From Phycisphaerales bacterium (lineage in GTDB: Bacteria; Planctomycetota; Phycisphaerae; Tepidisphaerales; Tepidisphaeraceae), in the NCBI GenBank assembly GCA_003153655.1, contig PMAK01000149.1, positions 13,425 to 31,301 of the forward strand: a stretch of 17,877 nt of DNA, given 5' to 3'. Every line of letters starts with the position of its first letter. Position 1 is the first letter of the stretch. Shown here piece after piece: positions 7,293 through 14,948 of this stretch. A model generated the notes under the pieces. It did not search any database. It was not told the origin of the DNA and saw nothing but the letters and a program-made list of their open reading frames with translations. The position numbers were made by a program, and so were the translations under genes.

Positions 7293-7361
7293 ATTATCGG
7301 ATGGTCTTCGATGGCGGAAAATCGGAGCTTGCCCGCGTTTTCGCGTAGGTGAATTCTCTGA
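7293..7361 (-). promoter_or_regulatory. Composite promoter B, upstream of the 42-residue peptide
   Basis: On the minus strand: TCAG at 7361-7358, 8 bases, CCTACGC at 7349-7343, 19 bases, GATT at 7323-7320, 21 bases, GATAAT at 7298-7293. This is the copy closest to the consensus of the five. Confidence 0.87.
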
Positions 7362-7366
7362 CGGCA

Positions 7367-7711
7367 TCAGCCTGGATCGCCGAGGGCAGCGGAAATCGCT
7401 TCTGCGATCTGCTCCGCGTGGCGGAACGGAATACATCCGCCGGTTTGATGGAGCGGACAATAGCGCTCGGGAAACTGGTGCGGGCAGTGATCGCAAATAC
7501 CGGCTCGGATTCGCGCGGCGGGTGACTCGTTTCGTTGAGGTATCTCACGAATCATTTCAATGAGATGGTCGATGTGCTGGTCTATATCAGGAACGCCGTC
7601 CGGATATCGCAGGGCGTAGCCGGATATATCTCGGCGGTCCGCGGGAATGGCTGCTTCGATCGCCAAAAGGATTTTTCGTCGACGGCGATGTGTGTTTTCG
7701 ACGGCGGTCAT
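7367..7711 (-). CDS. Small Cys-motif protein of unknown function, related to the CxxC family
   Basis: The 114-residue protein starts at the ATG at 7711 with GAGGAC five bases upstream, 37 bases after the preceding gene. The N-terminal 65 residues are soluble and charged (helical, with PDIDQHIDHLIEMI). The C-terminal part has RIRAGICDHCP, then Cys85-Pro-Leu-His, then Cys93, i.e. CxxC-x8-C-x7-C at residues 73-93, followed by an amphipathic helix AEQIAEAISAAL. The R-x-R-A-x-I/V-C-x-x-C-P start resembles RAQVCASCP in the neighbouring 106-residue protein, so the two may share a metal-binding fold with altered spacing. It is the last gene of the operon that begins at 8814; promoter B starts just past its stop. 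No named family is recognised. Confidence 0.72.
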   Translation of the reverse strand: MTAVENTHRRRRKILLAIEAAIPADRRDISGYALRYPDGVPDIDQHIDHLIEMIREIPQRNESPAARIRAGICDHCPHQFPERYCPLHQTGGCIPFRHAEQIAEAISAALGDPG

Positions 7712-7748
7712 TTTTGTCCTCGAGAGGCTCGGAGCAGATGCAGTCGCA

Positions 7749-8069
7749 TTATGTCTGGAAGAGATTCTCTAAAACCCTCAGTGCTTTGCGGCCGTTGCGG
7801 GCGATGGTGGCCGCGCCGCGCTTGCCATGGCGGCCGATCTTCAGGATGAGACGGGCAAGCGTACGCCTCGGGTTGCCAACTATGGGATCGAGCTGGCGAG
7901 CGGCTTCCGCGAGATCGGGCAGTTGCGTGAAAAGTGGGCAGACTCGCTCGCAGGGACGCGGTTCATCAGTCGAATTGGCATCGGTTCCCGGCGTCCGGAA
8001 GGGGCAGGAGGCGCAGACCTGCGCTCGAATATTCCGTTCAACTTCTTTCTGATCGGGAGAATGAATCAT
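7749..8069 (-). CDS. Cys-rich small protein, CxxC-x17-CxxxC family, copy 2
   Basis: The 106-residue protein from the ATG at 8069 has Cys19-x2-Cys22, 17 residues, Cys40-x3-Cys44, then LFTQLPDLAEAARQLDP, and a basic C-terminal half ending in RKALRVLENLFQT. The Cys spacing and the LFxQLPxL segment are the same as in the 156-residue protein at 1272-1742, so the two are paralogues placed about 6 kb apart. The frame stays open upstream, but the upstream part overlaps the four-helix membrane gene in another frame and looks non-coding. The gap to that gene is 14 bases. Binding of zinc or an Fe-S cluster is inferred from the four Cys alone. No named family is recognised. Confidence 0.75.
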   Translation of the reverse strand: MIHSPDQKEVERNIRAQVCASCPFRTPGTDANSTDEPRPCERVCPLFTQLPDLAEAARQLDPIVGNPRRTLARLILKIGRHGKRGAATIARNGRKALRVLENLFQT

Positions 8070-8083
8070 CGCATTCTCGTTTC

Positions 8084-8587
8084 TCAATGGACCTGTGCTT
8101 TGGGAACCGCCTTTGGCCGGCCTGCGTGATGGCCGATCACCCTTTCCGTGGGCCAAAGCATTAAAAAGAGCATGAGCGCAAAAAAAGCCGGAACCATATT
8201 CGGCAGGAAACTGCCCGTGAAAATACAGCCGATGAGACTCAAGATTGCGGAACTCAGCAGCGCCAGCCAGATGCTGATCATGCCCGGCAGAAATTTCCCG
8301 GTACGCGCCATTGCACCCGACCGATGGCCTGAATACATGCGCTCGCGCCAGAAAAAGGCTCCCGGCGCGATCACGACGAGGTACAACATCGCAGCGATGA
8401 ACCATCGCCCTTCAGCCAATCGTGAAATCGGAACGCGATCCACGGGAATGCGCGCGCTGATCCAAAGGGCGGCTAGAAATGGCGTAAAGAGAAAGACGGA
8501 CCACAGGAGCCGCGCCAGCCGGAACGCTGTGAACGCGGACATCCGCGATCGTGATTGTTCGAGTTTTGGAAGAGTCTGGATGGTCAT
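8084..8587 (-). CDS. Four-helix integral membrane protein of unknown function
   Basis: The 167-residue protein starts at the ATG at 8587, whose ATGA overlaps the stop of the preceding gene, with CGGAGG seven bases upstream. Four hydrophobic segments lie at about 27-44, 62-80, 100-123 and 128-145. Both ends are basic. The loop after helix 2 reads WRERMYSGHRSGAMARTG. There are no obvious catalytic or heme-ligand patterns beyond two adjacent His near the C-terminus (153-154). I do not recognise the family. It is the second gene of a four-gene operon (CxxC protein, this protein, Cys-rich copy 2, Cys-motif protein) under composite promoter C, so it could anchor the small Cys-rich proteins at the membrane; this is inference from position only. 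Confidence 0.75.
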   Translation of the reverse strand: MTIQTLPKLEQSRSRMSAFTAFRLARLLWSVFLFTPFLAALWISARIPVDRVPISRLAEGRWFIAAMLYLVVIAPGAFFWRERMYSGHRSGAMARTGKFLPGMISIWLALLSSAILSLIGCIFTGSFLPNMVPAFFALMLFLMLWPTERVIGHHAGRPKAVPKAQVH

Positions 8588-8814
8588 GTTGCAGCCTCCG
8601 GGGTTAGATCGCAAAGATCAAGAGATATGGAAGATTCGGGCCGGGTTTGAACGCGGTGAGCAAAGACATTCGGCCGCCATTGGATTTTCTGGCCGAGAAC
8701 CGGGCAGAGAAAGGCGTGCGGTCGATAGGTCATGATGGTGGCGCGTTCTTCCAGGCAAAGATCGTGAGTCCCTTTGCAGGCTGGACAGCGAACATCTCTG
8801 TAGAGCACGAGCAT
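8584..8814 (-). CDS. Small CxxC protein, zinc-ribbon-like
   Basis: The 76-residue protein starts at the ATG at 8814 with a GCGGAGA ribosome site seven bases upstream. It has Cys10-Pro-Ala-Cys13, then Cys20 and Cys37-Pro, and a WRP segment after the last Cys; one more Cys lies near the C-terminus. The layout CPxC...C...CP suggests a small metal- or cluster-binding domain, but the spacing differs from the CxxC-x17-CxxxC proteins. It is the first gene of the small-gene operon, and its stop overlaps the start of the four-helix membrane gene (ATGA). The predicted transcription start of promoter C lies only about 10 bases before the ATG, which would place the ribosome site at the very 5' end of the mRNA. 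The start is therefore likely but not certain. Confidence 0.68.
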   Translation of the reverse strand: MLVLYRDVRCPACKGTHDLCLEERATIMTYRPHAFLCPVLGQKIQWRPNVFAHRVQTRPESSISLDLCDLTPEAAT

Positions 8815-8830
8815 GAAATTCTCCGCAGGT

Positions 8831-8899
8831 AATATCGATCCCGGGCTCGAATTTGAGAATCGGAGCCAAACCTGTTTTCGGCGTAGGGGATTTTGCTGA
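8831..8899 (-). promoter_or_regulatory. Composite promoter C, upstream of the small Cys-rich operon
   Basis: On the minus strand: TCAG at 8899-8896, 8 bases, CCTACGC at 8887-8881, 19 bases, GATT at 8861-8858, 21 bases, GATATT at 8836-8831. It lies between the divergent starts at 8814 and 8935. The orientation points to the minus-strand operon, but a bound regulator could also affect the acyl-CoA synthetase operon. Confidence 0.84.
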
Positions 8900-8934
8900 T
8901 GCGAATGAATACGACGGTTGCTTAAATATGTGCC

Positions 8935-11721
8935 ATGGAGCTTACATCTGATCGTGGGCCATCATTTTTTCCGGGTTCACCGTCCGCAAGATCGGCCGAG
9001 CCGAAACGTCGGCCGCTGGACGCGATTTTCGAGCCGCGCAATATCGCGGTGATTGGAGCGACCGAAGCACGCGGGAGCGTGGGGCGGACTCTGCTCTGGA
9101 ACCTGGTGAGCAGCCCTTTTGGCGGGACAGTGTTTCCGGTAAATCCCAAGCGCGCGAACGTGCTTGGAATAAAGGCATATCCGAATATCGCGGCGGTTCC
9201 GGAAAAAGTGGATTTGGCGGTTGTGGTTACACCGGCGGCCAGCGTGCCGTCGGTTATGGAGCAATGCGCAGATGCGGGCGTCAAAGGCGCGATCGTGATT
9301 TCCGCCGGGTTTCGCGAGCTGGGCACGGCTGGTCTGGAATTGGAGCAACAGGTTTTGAAACAGGCGCGGCGCGGCGGAATTCGACTCATCGGGCCGAATT
9401 GCCTCGGCGTGATGAATCCGCTGATCGGCCTGAACGCGACGTTCAGCAAAGGGATCGCGCTCCCGGGCAATGTTGCCTTCATCAGCCAAAGCGGTGCGCT
9501 GCTGACGGCGATCCTGGATTGGAGTCTTCGCGAGCGTGTGGGATTCAGTGCGTTTGTATCAACGGGGTCGATGCTGGATGTGAACTGGGGCGATTTGATT
9601 GATTATCTGGGTGATGATCCGCGCACGAAGAGCATCTTGATTTACATGGAGTCGATCGGGGATGCGCGGTCGTTTCTCTCGGCCGCGCGCGAGGTTTCGC
9701 TCAATAAGCCAATCATTGTAATCAAGGCGGGGAGAACCGACGCGGCTGCGAAGGCGGCGGCATCTCATACCGGTTCGCTGACCGGCAGCGATGAGGTGCT
9801 GGACGCGGCGTTTCGACGAACCGGCGTGCTTCGGGTGGACAGCATCGCGGATTTGTTCGCGATGGCGGATGTGCTGGCCAAACAGCCGCGACCTACGGGG
9901 CGACGCCTCGCAATCGTCACGAATGCCGGAGGACCCGGTGTTTTGGCCACCGACGCTCTCCTGGGCGGCGGCGGGGAACTGGCCGTTCTTTCGCCACAGG
10001 TTCGCCAATCCCTCGACGCGATCCTGCCTCCGCAGTGGAGCCACAACAATCCAATCGATGTGCTCGGCGACGCCGCACCCGACCGTTTCGCCAAAGCGCT
10101 GAAGTTCGTAGCCGACGATTCGGACAACGATGGCGTGCTCGTTGTCCTAACGCCGCAGGATATGACCGATCCAACTCAAACCGCCGAAGCGGTCAAATCC
10201 CTGGCCAAGCTTGATGGCAAGCCGATACTGGCGAGTTGGATGGGCGGGGCTGAGGTGACGGCGGGCCGCGCGATCCTCAACGCCGCCGGTATTCCGAACT
10301 TTGATTTCCCCGACCAGGCAGCACGTGCGTTTACGTACATGTGGCGCTACTCCTACAACCTTCGAGCACTATATGAAACCCCAGTGCTGGGCGACGGTGA
10401 CTCCACTCACGATCGGTCGGCCGCGAGCCAAATCATCAACGCCGCGAGAACCTCCGGCCGCACGCTGCTCGATGAAGTTCAATCGAAGCAGATTCTTTCT
10501 GCATACGAAATCCCGGTCGTCAAGACCCTGACCGCTGCAACATCGCAGGGCGCCATGGAAGCAGCCGACGAAATCGGATATCCCGTCGTAGTCAAGCTCT
10601 TCTCCCTCACGCTGACCCACAAGACCGATGTTGGGGGCGTGAAACTCAACCTCTCGGATCGGCAGGAAGTTGCCCAGGCTTTCGATGACATCCGCCAGAC
10701 GGTAGGTCGCACCGCAGGTGATACTCATTTCCAGGGGGTCACTATCCAACCGATGATCACCGCGCGGGATGGATATGAATTAATCATCGGTAGCAGCCCC
10801 GATTCGCAATTCGGCCCCGTTCTGCTTTTTGGCTCGGGAGGCCAGCTTGTGGAAGTGCTCAAGGATCGCGCGCTTGGACTTCCACCTCTCAACGCGACGC
10901 TGGCGCGCCGCATGATGGAACAGACAAAAATCTTCAAAGCGCTCCAGGGCGTGCGTGGACGCAAACCTGTCGATATCGAGATGCTGAGCCAAATTCTCGT
11001 TCGGTTCAGTCAGTTGATCGTCGAACAACCTTGGATTAAGGAAATTGAAATAAATCCGCTGATTGCAACGCCAAATCAGATCGTCGCCGTCGACGCCCGA
11101 ACCGTGCTCTGGAGTTCGGACAAATCAGAATCAGATTTGCCCCGAGCGGTCATTCGGCCTTATCCAACTCAATATGTCACACACTGGAAAACCCGGGATG
11201 GAATGCCGGTCACGATACGCCCAATCCGGCCCGAGGACGAGCCGTTGCTCGTCCGTTTCCATCATGAACTTTCCGATCGGAGTGTGACATTTCGCTATTT
11301 CCACTCGATCAACTTGAACCAGCGGACGGCTCATGAGCGTCTGATCCGTGTCTGCTTCAACGATTATGATCGCGAGCTAGCTTTGGTGGCCGAAGCATCG
11401 CATCCCGAAAGTCAGAAACCGATGATTCTCGGTATTAGCCGTCTGAGCAAAGTTCCGGGCGGCCGAGATGCAGAATTTGCCATTGTGATTAGCGATTCTT
11501 GGCAAAATCAGGGTCTAGGCACTCAGTTGTTACGTCTCTTGATCCAGGTTGCCCGCGACGAAAATATCCAACACCTTTTTGGCACAATCATGGCCCAAAA
11601 CCTGGAAATGCGCCGATTGGCCGAGAAACTGGGGTTCCAGTTGACCAGCGACTTGACAGATACCACGATCCAAGCCGCGTTAAATCTCCATCCGATTCCC
11701 GCCGCCGTCCACCACGATTAA
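8935..11721 (+). CDS. ADP-forming acyl/acetyl-CoA synthetase fused to a GNAT acetyltransferase domain
   Basis: The 928-residue protein has three parts. Residues about 28-480 are the CoA-binding and ligase regions of NDP-forming acetyl-CoA synthetase ([35 protein letters not shown], and [10 protein letters not shown] with His278). Residues about 505-730 are the ATP-grasp part ([22 protein letters not shown]). Residues about 757-915 are a GNAT domain with the acetyl-CoA loop NQGLGTQL near 858-865. The layout is that of Pat/PatZ protein lysine acetyltransferases. As I recall, those Pat proteins have lost the catalytic His of the synthetase part; here it is present in SHTG, so ATP-forming thiokinase activity remains possible. 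There is no Shine-Dalgarno; a TTAAAT at 8922-8927 suggests a leaderless or very short leader mRNA. The stop lies one base from the kinase start, so the two are in one operon. Confidence 0.93.
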   Translation: MELTSDRGPSFFPGSPSARSAEPKRRPLDAIFEPRNIAVIGATEARGSVGRTLLWNLVSSPFGGTVFPVNPKRANVLGIKAYPNIAAVPEKVDLAVVVTPAASVPSVMEQCADAGVKGAIVISAGFRELGTAGLELEQQVLKQARRGGIRLIGPNCLGVMNPLIGLNATFSKGIALPGNVAFISQSGALLTAILDWSLRERVGFSAFVSTGSMLDVNWGDLIDYLGDDPRTKSILIYMESIGDARSFLSAAREVSLNKPIIVIKAGRTDAAAKAAASHTGSLTGSDEVLDAAFRRTGVLRVDSIADLFAMADVLAKQPRPTGRRLAIVTNAGGPGVLATDALLGGGGELAVLSPQVRQSLDAILPPQWSHNNPIDVLGDAAPDRFAKALKFVADDSDNDGVLVVLTPQDMTDPTQTAEAVKSLAKLDGKPILASWMGGAEVTAGRAILNAAGIPNFDFPDQAARAFTYMWRYSYNLRALYETPVLGDGDSTHDRSAASQIINAARTSGRTLLDEVQSKQILSAYEIPVVKTLTAATSQGAMEAADEIGYPVVVKLFSLTLTHKTDVGGVKLNLSDRQEVAQAFDDIRQTVGRTAGDTHFQGVTIQPMITARDGYELIIGSSPDSQFGPVLLFGSGGQLVEVLKDRALGLPPLNATLARRMMEQTKIFKALQGVRGRKPVDIEMLSQILVRFSQLIVEQPWIKEIEINPLIATPNQIVAVDARTVLWSSDKSESDLPRAVIRPYPTQYVTHWKTRDGMPVTIRPIRPEDEPLLVRFHHELSDRSVTFRYFHSINLNQRTAHERLIRVCFNDYDRELALVAEASHPESQKPMILGISRLSKVPGGRDAEFAIVISDSWQNQGLGTQLLRLLIQVARDENIQHLFGTIMAQNLEMRRLAEKLGFQLTSDLTDTTIQAALNLHPIPAAVHHD

Positions 11722-11722
11722 G

Positions 11723-13492
11723 ATGGCGGCCATGGCGAAGAAACGCAATGAAGTGGAGCCACCCCCACCCACGGACTTTGTCTATACATTTCATCTGTCA
11801 CCCAGCGGCGAAATACGCCACGAATCAACCACCGGTGCCTTCGCGGAAATTACGGGCCACCCGCCGGATATCCTGCAAAAGCGCGGCTGGACCGGCCTGA
11901 TCTATCCGAAAGATGAGTCGCTATTGGCAACTCGCCCGACCGCATTGCTGTCAGGTCTGCCCGACGTGCGCGAATACCGCCTCATCACCGCCAACGGACA
12001 TCTCAAATGGATTCGGGATTATGCCCAGCCCATGCGCACCGAAGCTGATGGCAGCATCTTTGTCTTCGCAGCCGCTCAGGAAATCACCTCCCGCAAGAGG
12101 CTGCAGGAGGAAATGGGTCGCCTCGCCTCCATCGTTGAATCCTCCGAGGACGCGATCATGGACACGACCCTTGACGGCGTCATCGTAAGTTGGAACCGCG
12201 CGGCGGAGAAGATTTACGGCTATTCGTCCGACGAAGTTAAAGGTCGCACGGCCACACTTCTGGTGCCGACAGATCGGATCGACGAAATGGCTCGCATTTT
12301 GGCGGATGTCCGCCGGGCGGGATCAGTCTTGCGCATGGAAACGGTGCGTCTTCACAAGGACGGGCGTACCATTCCCGTGGCACTGACGGTGGCCCCCGTC
12401 CGTGATCCCGCCGGGCAACTGGCCGGAGCCTCGATCATCAGCCGCGACATCTCCCAACTCAAGCACGCCGAGTCAGCCCTTCGGGAAAACGCCACAAAGA
12501 CCACCGCTATCCTAAACACAATGGTTGATAGCGTCATCACCATCGATGAGCATGGGATCATTGATTCAGCTAACCCGGCAGCCGAACGATTGTTCGGCTA
12601 TTCTTTTTCTGAAATCGGCGGCAAAAATGTCAACCTGCTGATGCCCGAGCCATATCGCGGCGAGCATGACGAATATCTGCGCAATTATGTTCGAACGGGC
12701 AAAGCCAAGATCATCGGCATCGGGCGAGAAGTCGTCGGTCGCCGAAAGGACGGCTCCATCTTTCCCATGGATTTGGCGGTCAGCGAAATGTTTCTTGGCC
12801 AGCGGCGGCTCTTCGCGGGGATCGTACGTGACCTGACCGACCGGAAACGCATGGAGCGGCAAGTTTTGGAGATCAGCGATCGCGAACAACGCCGTATCGG
12901 CCAGGACCTTCACGACGGACTCGGCCAGCAACTGGCGGGAATCGGTTTCTTAAGCAAGTCACTGGAACAACGCCTTATCAAACAACGAGCTTCCGGAGCC
13001 GACGATGCGAAGCAGATCGCGCATCTGGTTTCGGAGGCGATTGCTCAGGCTCGCGGAATGGCGCATGGGCTCCATCCGGTCGATATGTCGGCCACGGGAT
13101 TGATGTCCGCATTGCAGGAATTAGCGCTCACGGTTCAGCACACCTTTCGAATCGAATGTTCATTCACCTGCGACCAGCCGGTGCTTGTGTCGGATGGGGC
13201 TGTTGCCACGCATCTTTATCGCATTGCTCAGGAGGCGGCGAACAATGCAATTAAGCATGGCAACGCTCAGCACGTTTCGATTGTTCTGAATCGAGACCGC
13301 GATACAATCACAGTGTCAATCAGGGATAATGGCACCGGGTTTCCCGAAGTGTTGCCGGAAAAGAAGGGCATGGGTTTGCAGACGATGCGCTATCGCGCAG
13401 GCCTGGTCGGCGCAACCTTGTCGATCATGAAGGTGCCATCCGGCGGAACGCGAGTGGATTGCTCGCTCAAAGAAGCTGATTCCTCTCCTTAA
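11723..13492 (+). CDS. Triple-PAS sensor histidine kinase with FixL-like heme PAS domain
   Basis: The 589-residue protein has no signal peptide or membrane helix, so it is cytosolic. PAS domains lie at about 18-135, 136-258 and 262-385. The third closely follows the FixL heme domain: LLMPEPYRGEHDEYL, then IIGIGREVVGRRKDGS, then FPMDLAVSEM. His315 and Arg335 sit 20 residues apart, as do the heme ligand His200 and the oxygen-sensing Arg220 of Bradyrhizobium FixL. The transmitter is not FixL's own type but HisKA_3 (HPK7): REQRRIGQDLHDGLGQQL with phosphoacceptor His397, followed by an HATPase with an N box near 507, a DNGTGF G1 box and a GMGLQTM G2 box. The start at 11723 has no ribosome site and probably uses coupling; the ATG at 11732 is an alternative. 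The response regulator follows after 11 bases. Oxygen or redox gas sensing is strongly suggested. Confidence 0.93.
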   Translation: MAAMAKKRNEVEPPPPTDFVYTFHLSPSGEIRHESTTGAFAEITGHPPDILQKRGWTGLIYPKDESLLATRPTALLSGLPDVREYRLITANGHLKWIRDYAQPMRTEADGSIFVFAAAQEITSRKRLQEEMGRLASIVESSEDAIMDTTLDGVIVSWNRAAEKIYGYSSDEVKGRTATLLVPTDRIDEMARILADVRRAGSVLRMETVRLHKDGRTIPVALTVAPVRDPAGQLAGASIISRDISQLKHAESALRENATKTTAILNTMVDSVITIDEHGIIDSANPAAERLFGYSFSEIGGKNVNLLMPEPYRGEHDEYLRNYVRTGKAKIIGIGREVVGRRKDGSIFPMDLAVSEMFLGQRRLFAGIVRDLTDRKRMERQVLEISDREQRRIGQDLHDGLGQQLAGIGFLSKSLEQRLIKQRASGADDAKQIAHLVSEAIAQARGMAHGLHPVDMSATGLMSALQELALTVQHTFRIECSFTCDQPVLVSDGAVATHLYRIAQEAANNAIKHGNAQHVSIVLNRDRDTITVSIRDNGTGFPEVLPEKKGMGLQTMRYRAGLVGATLSIMKVPSGGTRVDCSLKEADSSP

Positions 13493-13503
13493 GGACACTG
13501 AAA

Positions 13504-14184
13504 ATGTCAAAGGTACAACCGACGAAGCGCCAAAATAAACACAGGGTATTTCTCGTTGATGATCATCCGGTCCTGCGACAGGGCCTTGGCCGATTGATTG
13601 ACGATCAACCCGATCTGGCGATGTGTGGCGAGGCTGAATCGCCCGTGGAGGCGATGCGCCTGCTGCCGGCCGCTAAACCGGATGTGGTAATTGTCGATCT
13701 GACGCTAAAGGGCGGTGACGGGTTGGAATTGTGCAAGCAAATCCGCGACCGTTTCACGACGCTGCCTATCCTGGTCGTATCGATGCACGATGAATCACTC
13801 TACGCCGAGCGCGCCCTGAAGGCGGGCGCTCGCGGCTATGTCATGAAGCAAGAACCGCAGGAAACAGTGATGACCGCTCTGCGTACCGTGGCCAAGGGTG
13901 AGGTATATCTCAGCGCCAAGATGTCCGCCAAACTGCTGCGAAGTTTTTCCGGCGTCAAGTCCGACAGCGATCTGGCGCCGCTGGAACGTCTGACCGACCG
14001 TGAGTTGGAGATTTTCCGCCTAATCGGCGACGGGCAAAGCGTGCGAACGATTGCCGAGAAATTGTTTCTGAGCACCAAAACGGTTGAAGCGCACAAGGAA
14101 CACATCAAGCAGAAACTGAATCTGAAAAGCAGCAACGAGTTGCTTCAATACGCCATCGAAGCGAGGGTCACCGATAGACAATAA
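13504..14184 (+). CDS. NarL/FixJ-type response regulator
   Basis: The 226-residue protein has an N-terminal receiver domain (acidic pair Asp19-Asp20, phosphoacceptor Asp65 in VVIVDLTLKGGDG, Lys in YVMKQE) and a C-terminal LuxR-type helix-turn-helix (LTDRELEIFRLIGDGQSVRTIAEKLFLS). AAGGA lies eight bases before the ATG. It is 11 bases downstream of the HPK7 kinase, the standard cognate pairing, so phosphorylation by that kinase is expected. FixJ, DevR/DosR and NarL share this fold and control respiration and hypoxia genes. I infer that it binds the five composite promoters, but the window shows no direct proof. Its gene is convergent with pdxH, with only 12 bases between the stops. Confidence 0.95.
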   Translation: MSKVQPTKRQNKHRVFLVDDHPVLRQGLGRLIDDQPDLAMCGEAESPVEAMRLLPAAKPDVVIVDLTLKGGDGLELCKQIRDRFTTLPILVVSMHDESLYAERALKAGARGYVMKQEPQETVMTALRTVAKGEVYLSAKMSAKLLRSFSGVKSDSDLAPLERLTDRELEIFRLIGDGQSVRTIAEKLFLSTKTVEAHKEHIKQKLNLKSSNELLQYAIEARVTDRQ

Positions 14185-14196
14185 GTCGCGCGTCGC

Positions 14197-14901
14197 CTAC
14201 GGTCCGAGACGATCGAGCTTCCAGCCTGTTCCGCCCACACGCGTGTAGCAGAAGCGGTCGTGGAGCCGGCCGAGGCGGCCTTGCCAGAATTCAATTCGAT
14301 GGGGACTCAGAAGATAACCGCCCCAGAATGGCGGAAGGGGAATATCCTTGCCGTGGAACTGCTCTTCGATTTGCCGCCAGCGGGCTTCGAGAGCGGCACG
14401 GTCTGGAATGACAGCGCTTTGATCGGAAGCCCAGGCGGCAATGCGGCTCTCACGCGGGCGCGACCGAAAATATCGTTCGGATTCCTCGCGCGCAAGCTGC
14501 GTCACGGGGCCGCCGACGCAGACCTGGCGTTCGAGGTCCGGCCAATAAAATGTGAGCGCCGCCCAGGGGTTGGTGGCGAGTTCGCACCCCTTGCGGCTTT
14601 GGTAGTTGGTGAAAAACGTGAACCCGCTCGCGTCAGCGCCTTTGAGCAGAACGGTTCGGACGGAGGGATGTCCGTCGATGTCGGCGGTGGCAAGGGCCAT
14701 CGCGTTCGGTTCCACGGAATTGCCCGTGAACAGGCCGTGAAACGCTTTGTAGAGAGCAACTCCGAATTTTCGCAACCGGCTCCCGCGGGCGCCGGCGGCT
14801 TGGCCAAACCAGTTCTGAAATTGATCGATCGGATCAGGAGCCAGATCCGATCGATCGAGTGTCGAGAGGCTATATTCCCGACGTAGGTCCGCAATGGCCA
14901 T
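14197..14901 (-). CDS. pdxH: Pyridoxamine/pyridoxine 5'-phosphate oxidase, with an insertion
   Basis: PdxH oxidises pyridoxine or pyridoxamine 5'-phosphate to pyridoxal 5'-phosphate with FMN and O2. The 234-residue protein shows the family signatures: an LRREYSL N-terminus, EPNAM (64-68), SVRTVLLKG (80-88), FFTNYQSRKG (96-105), and near the C-terminus EFWQGRLGRLHDRFCY and a terminal RLGP. Between the WF of the first helix (31-32) and EPNAM there are about 20 extra residues (GARGSRLRKFGVALYKAFHGLFTG) compared with the usual short link. The Met at 14901 is preferred because the family begins near there and GGAG lies about ten bases upstream; an in-frame start at 14934 adds unrelated residues. 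It is 47 bases downstream of the pyrophosphatase gene and may be cotranscribed with it. Confidence 0.94.
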   Translation of the reverse strand: MAIADLRREYSLSTLDRSDLAPDPIDQFQNWFGQAAGARGSRLRKFGVALYKAFHGLFTGNSVEPNAMALATADIDGHPSVRTVLLKGADASGFTFFTNYQSRKGCELATNPWAALTFYWPDLERQVCVGGPVTQLAREESERYFRSRPRESRIAAWASDQSAVIPDRAALEARWRQIEEQFHGKDIPLPPFWGGYLLSPHRIEFWQGRLGRLHDRFCYTRVGGTGWKLDRLGP

Positions 14902-14948
14902 GGATTGCCAACTCCGTTGCCCATGACGCTGCAAGGGCGCGAATTATG

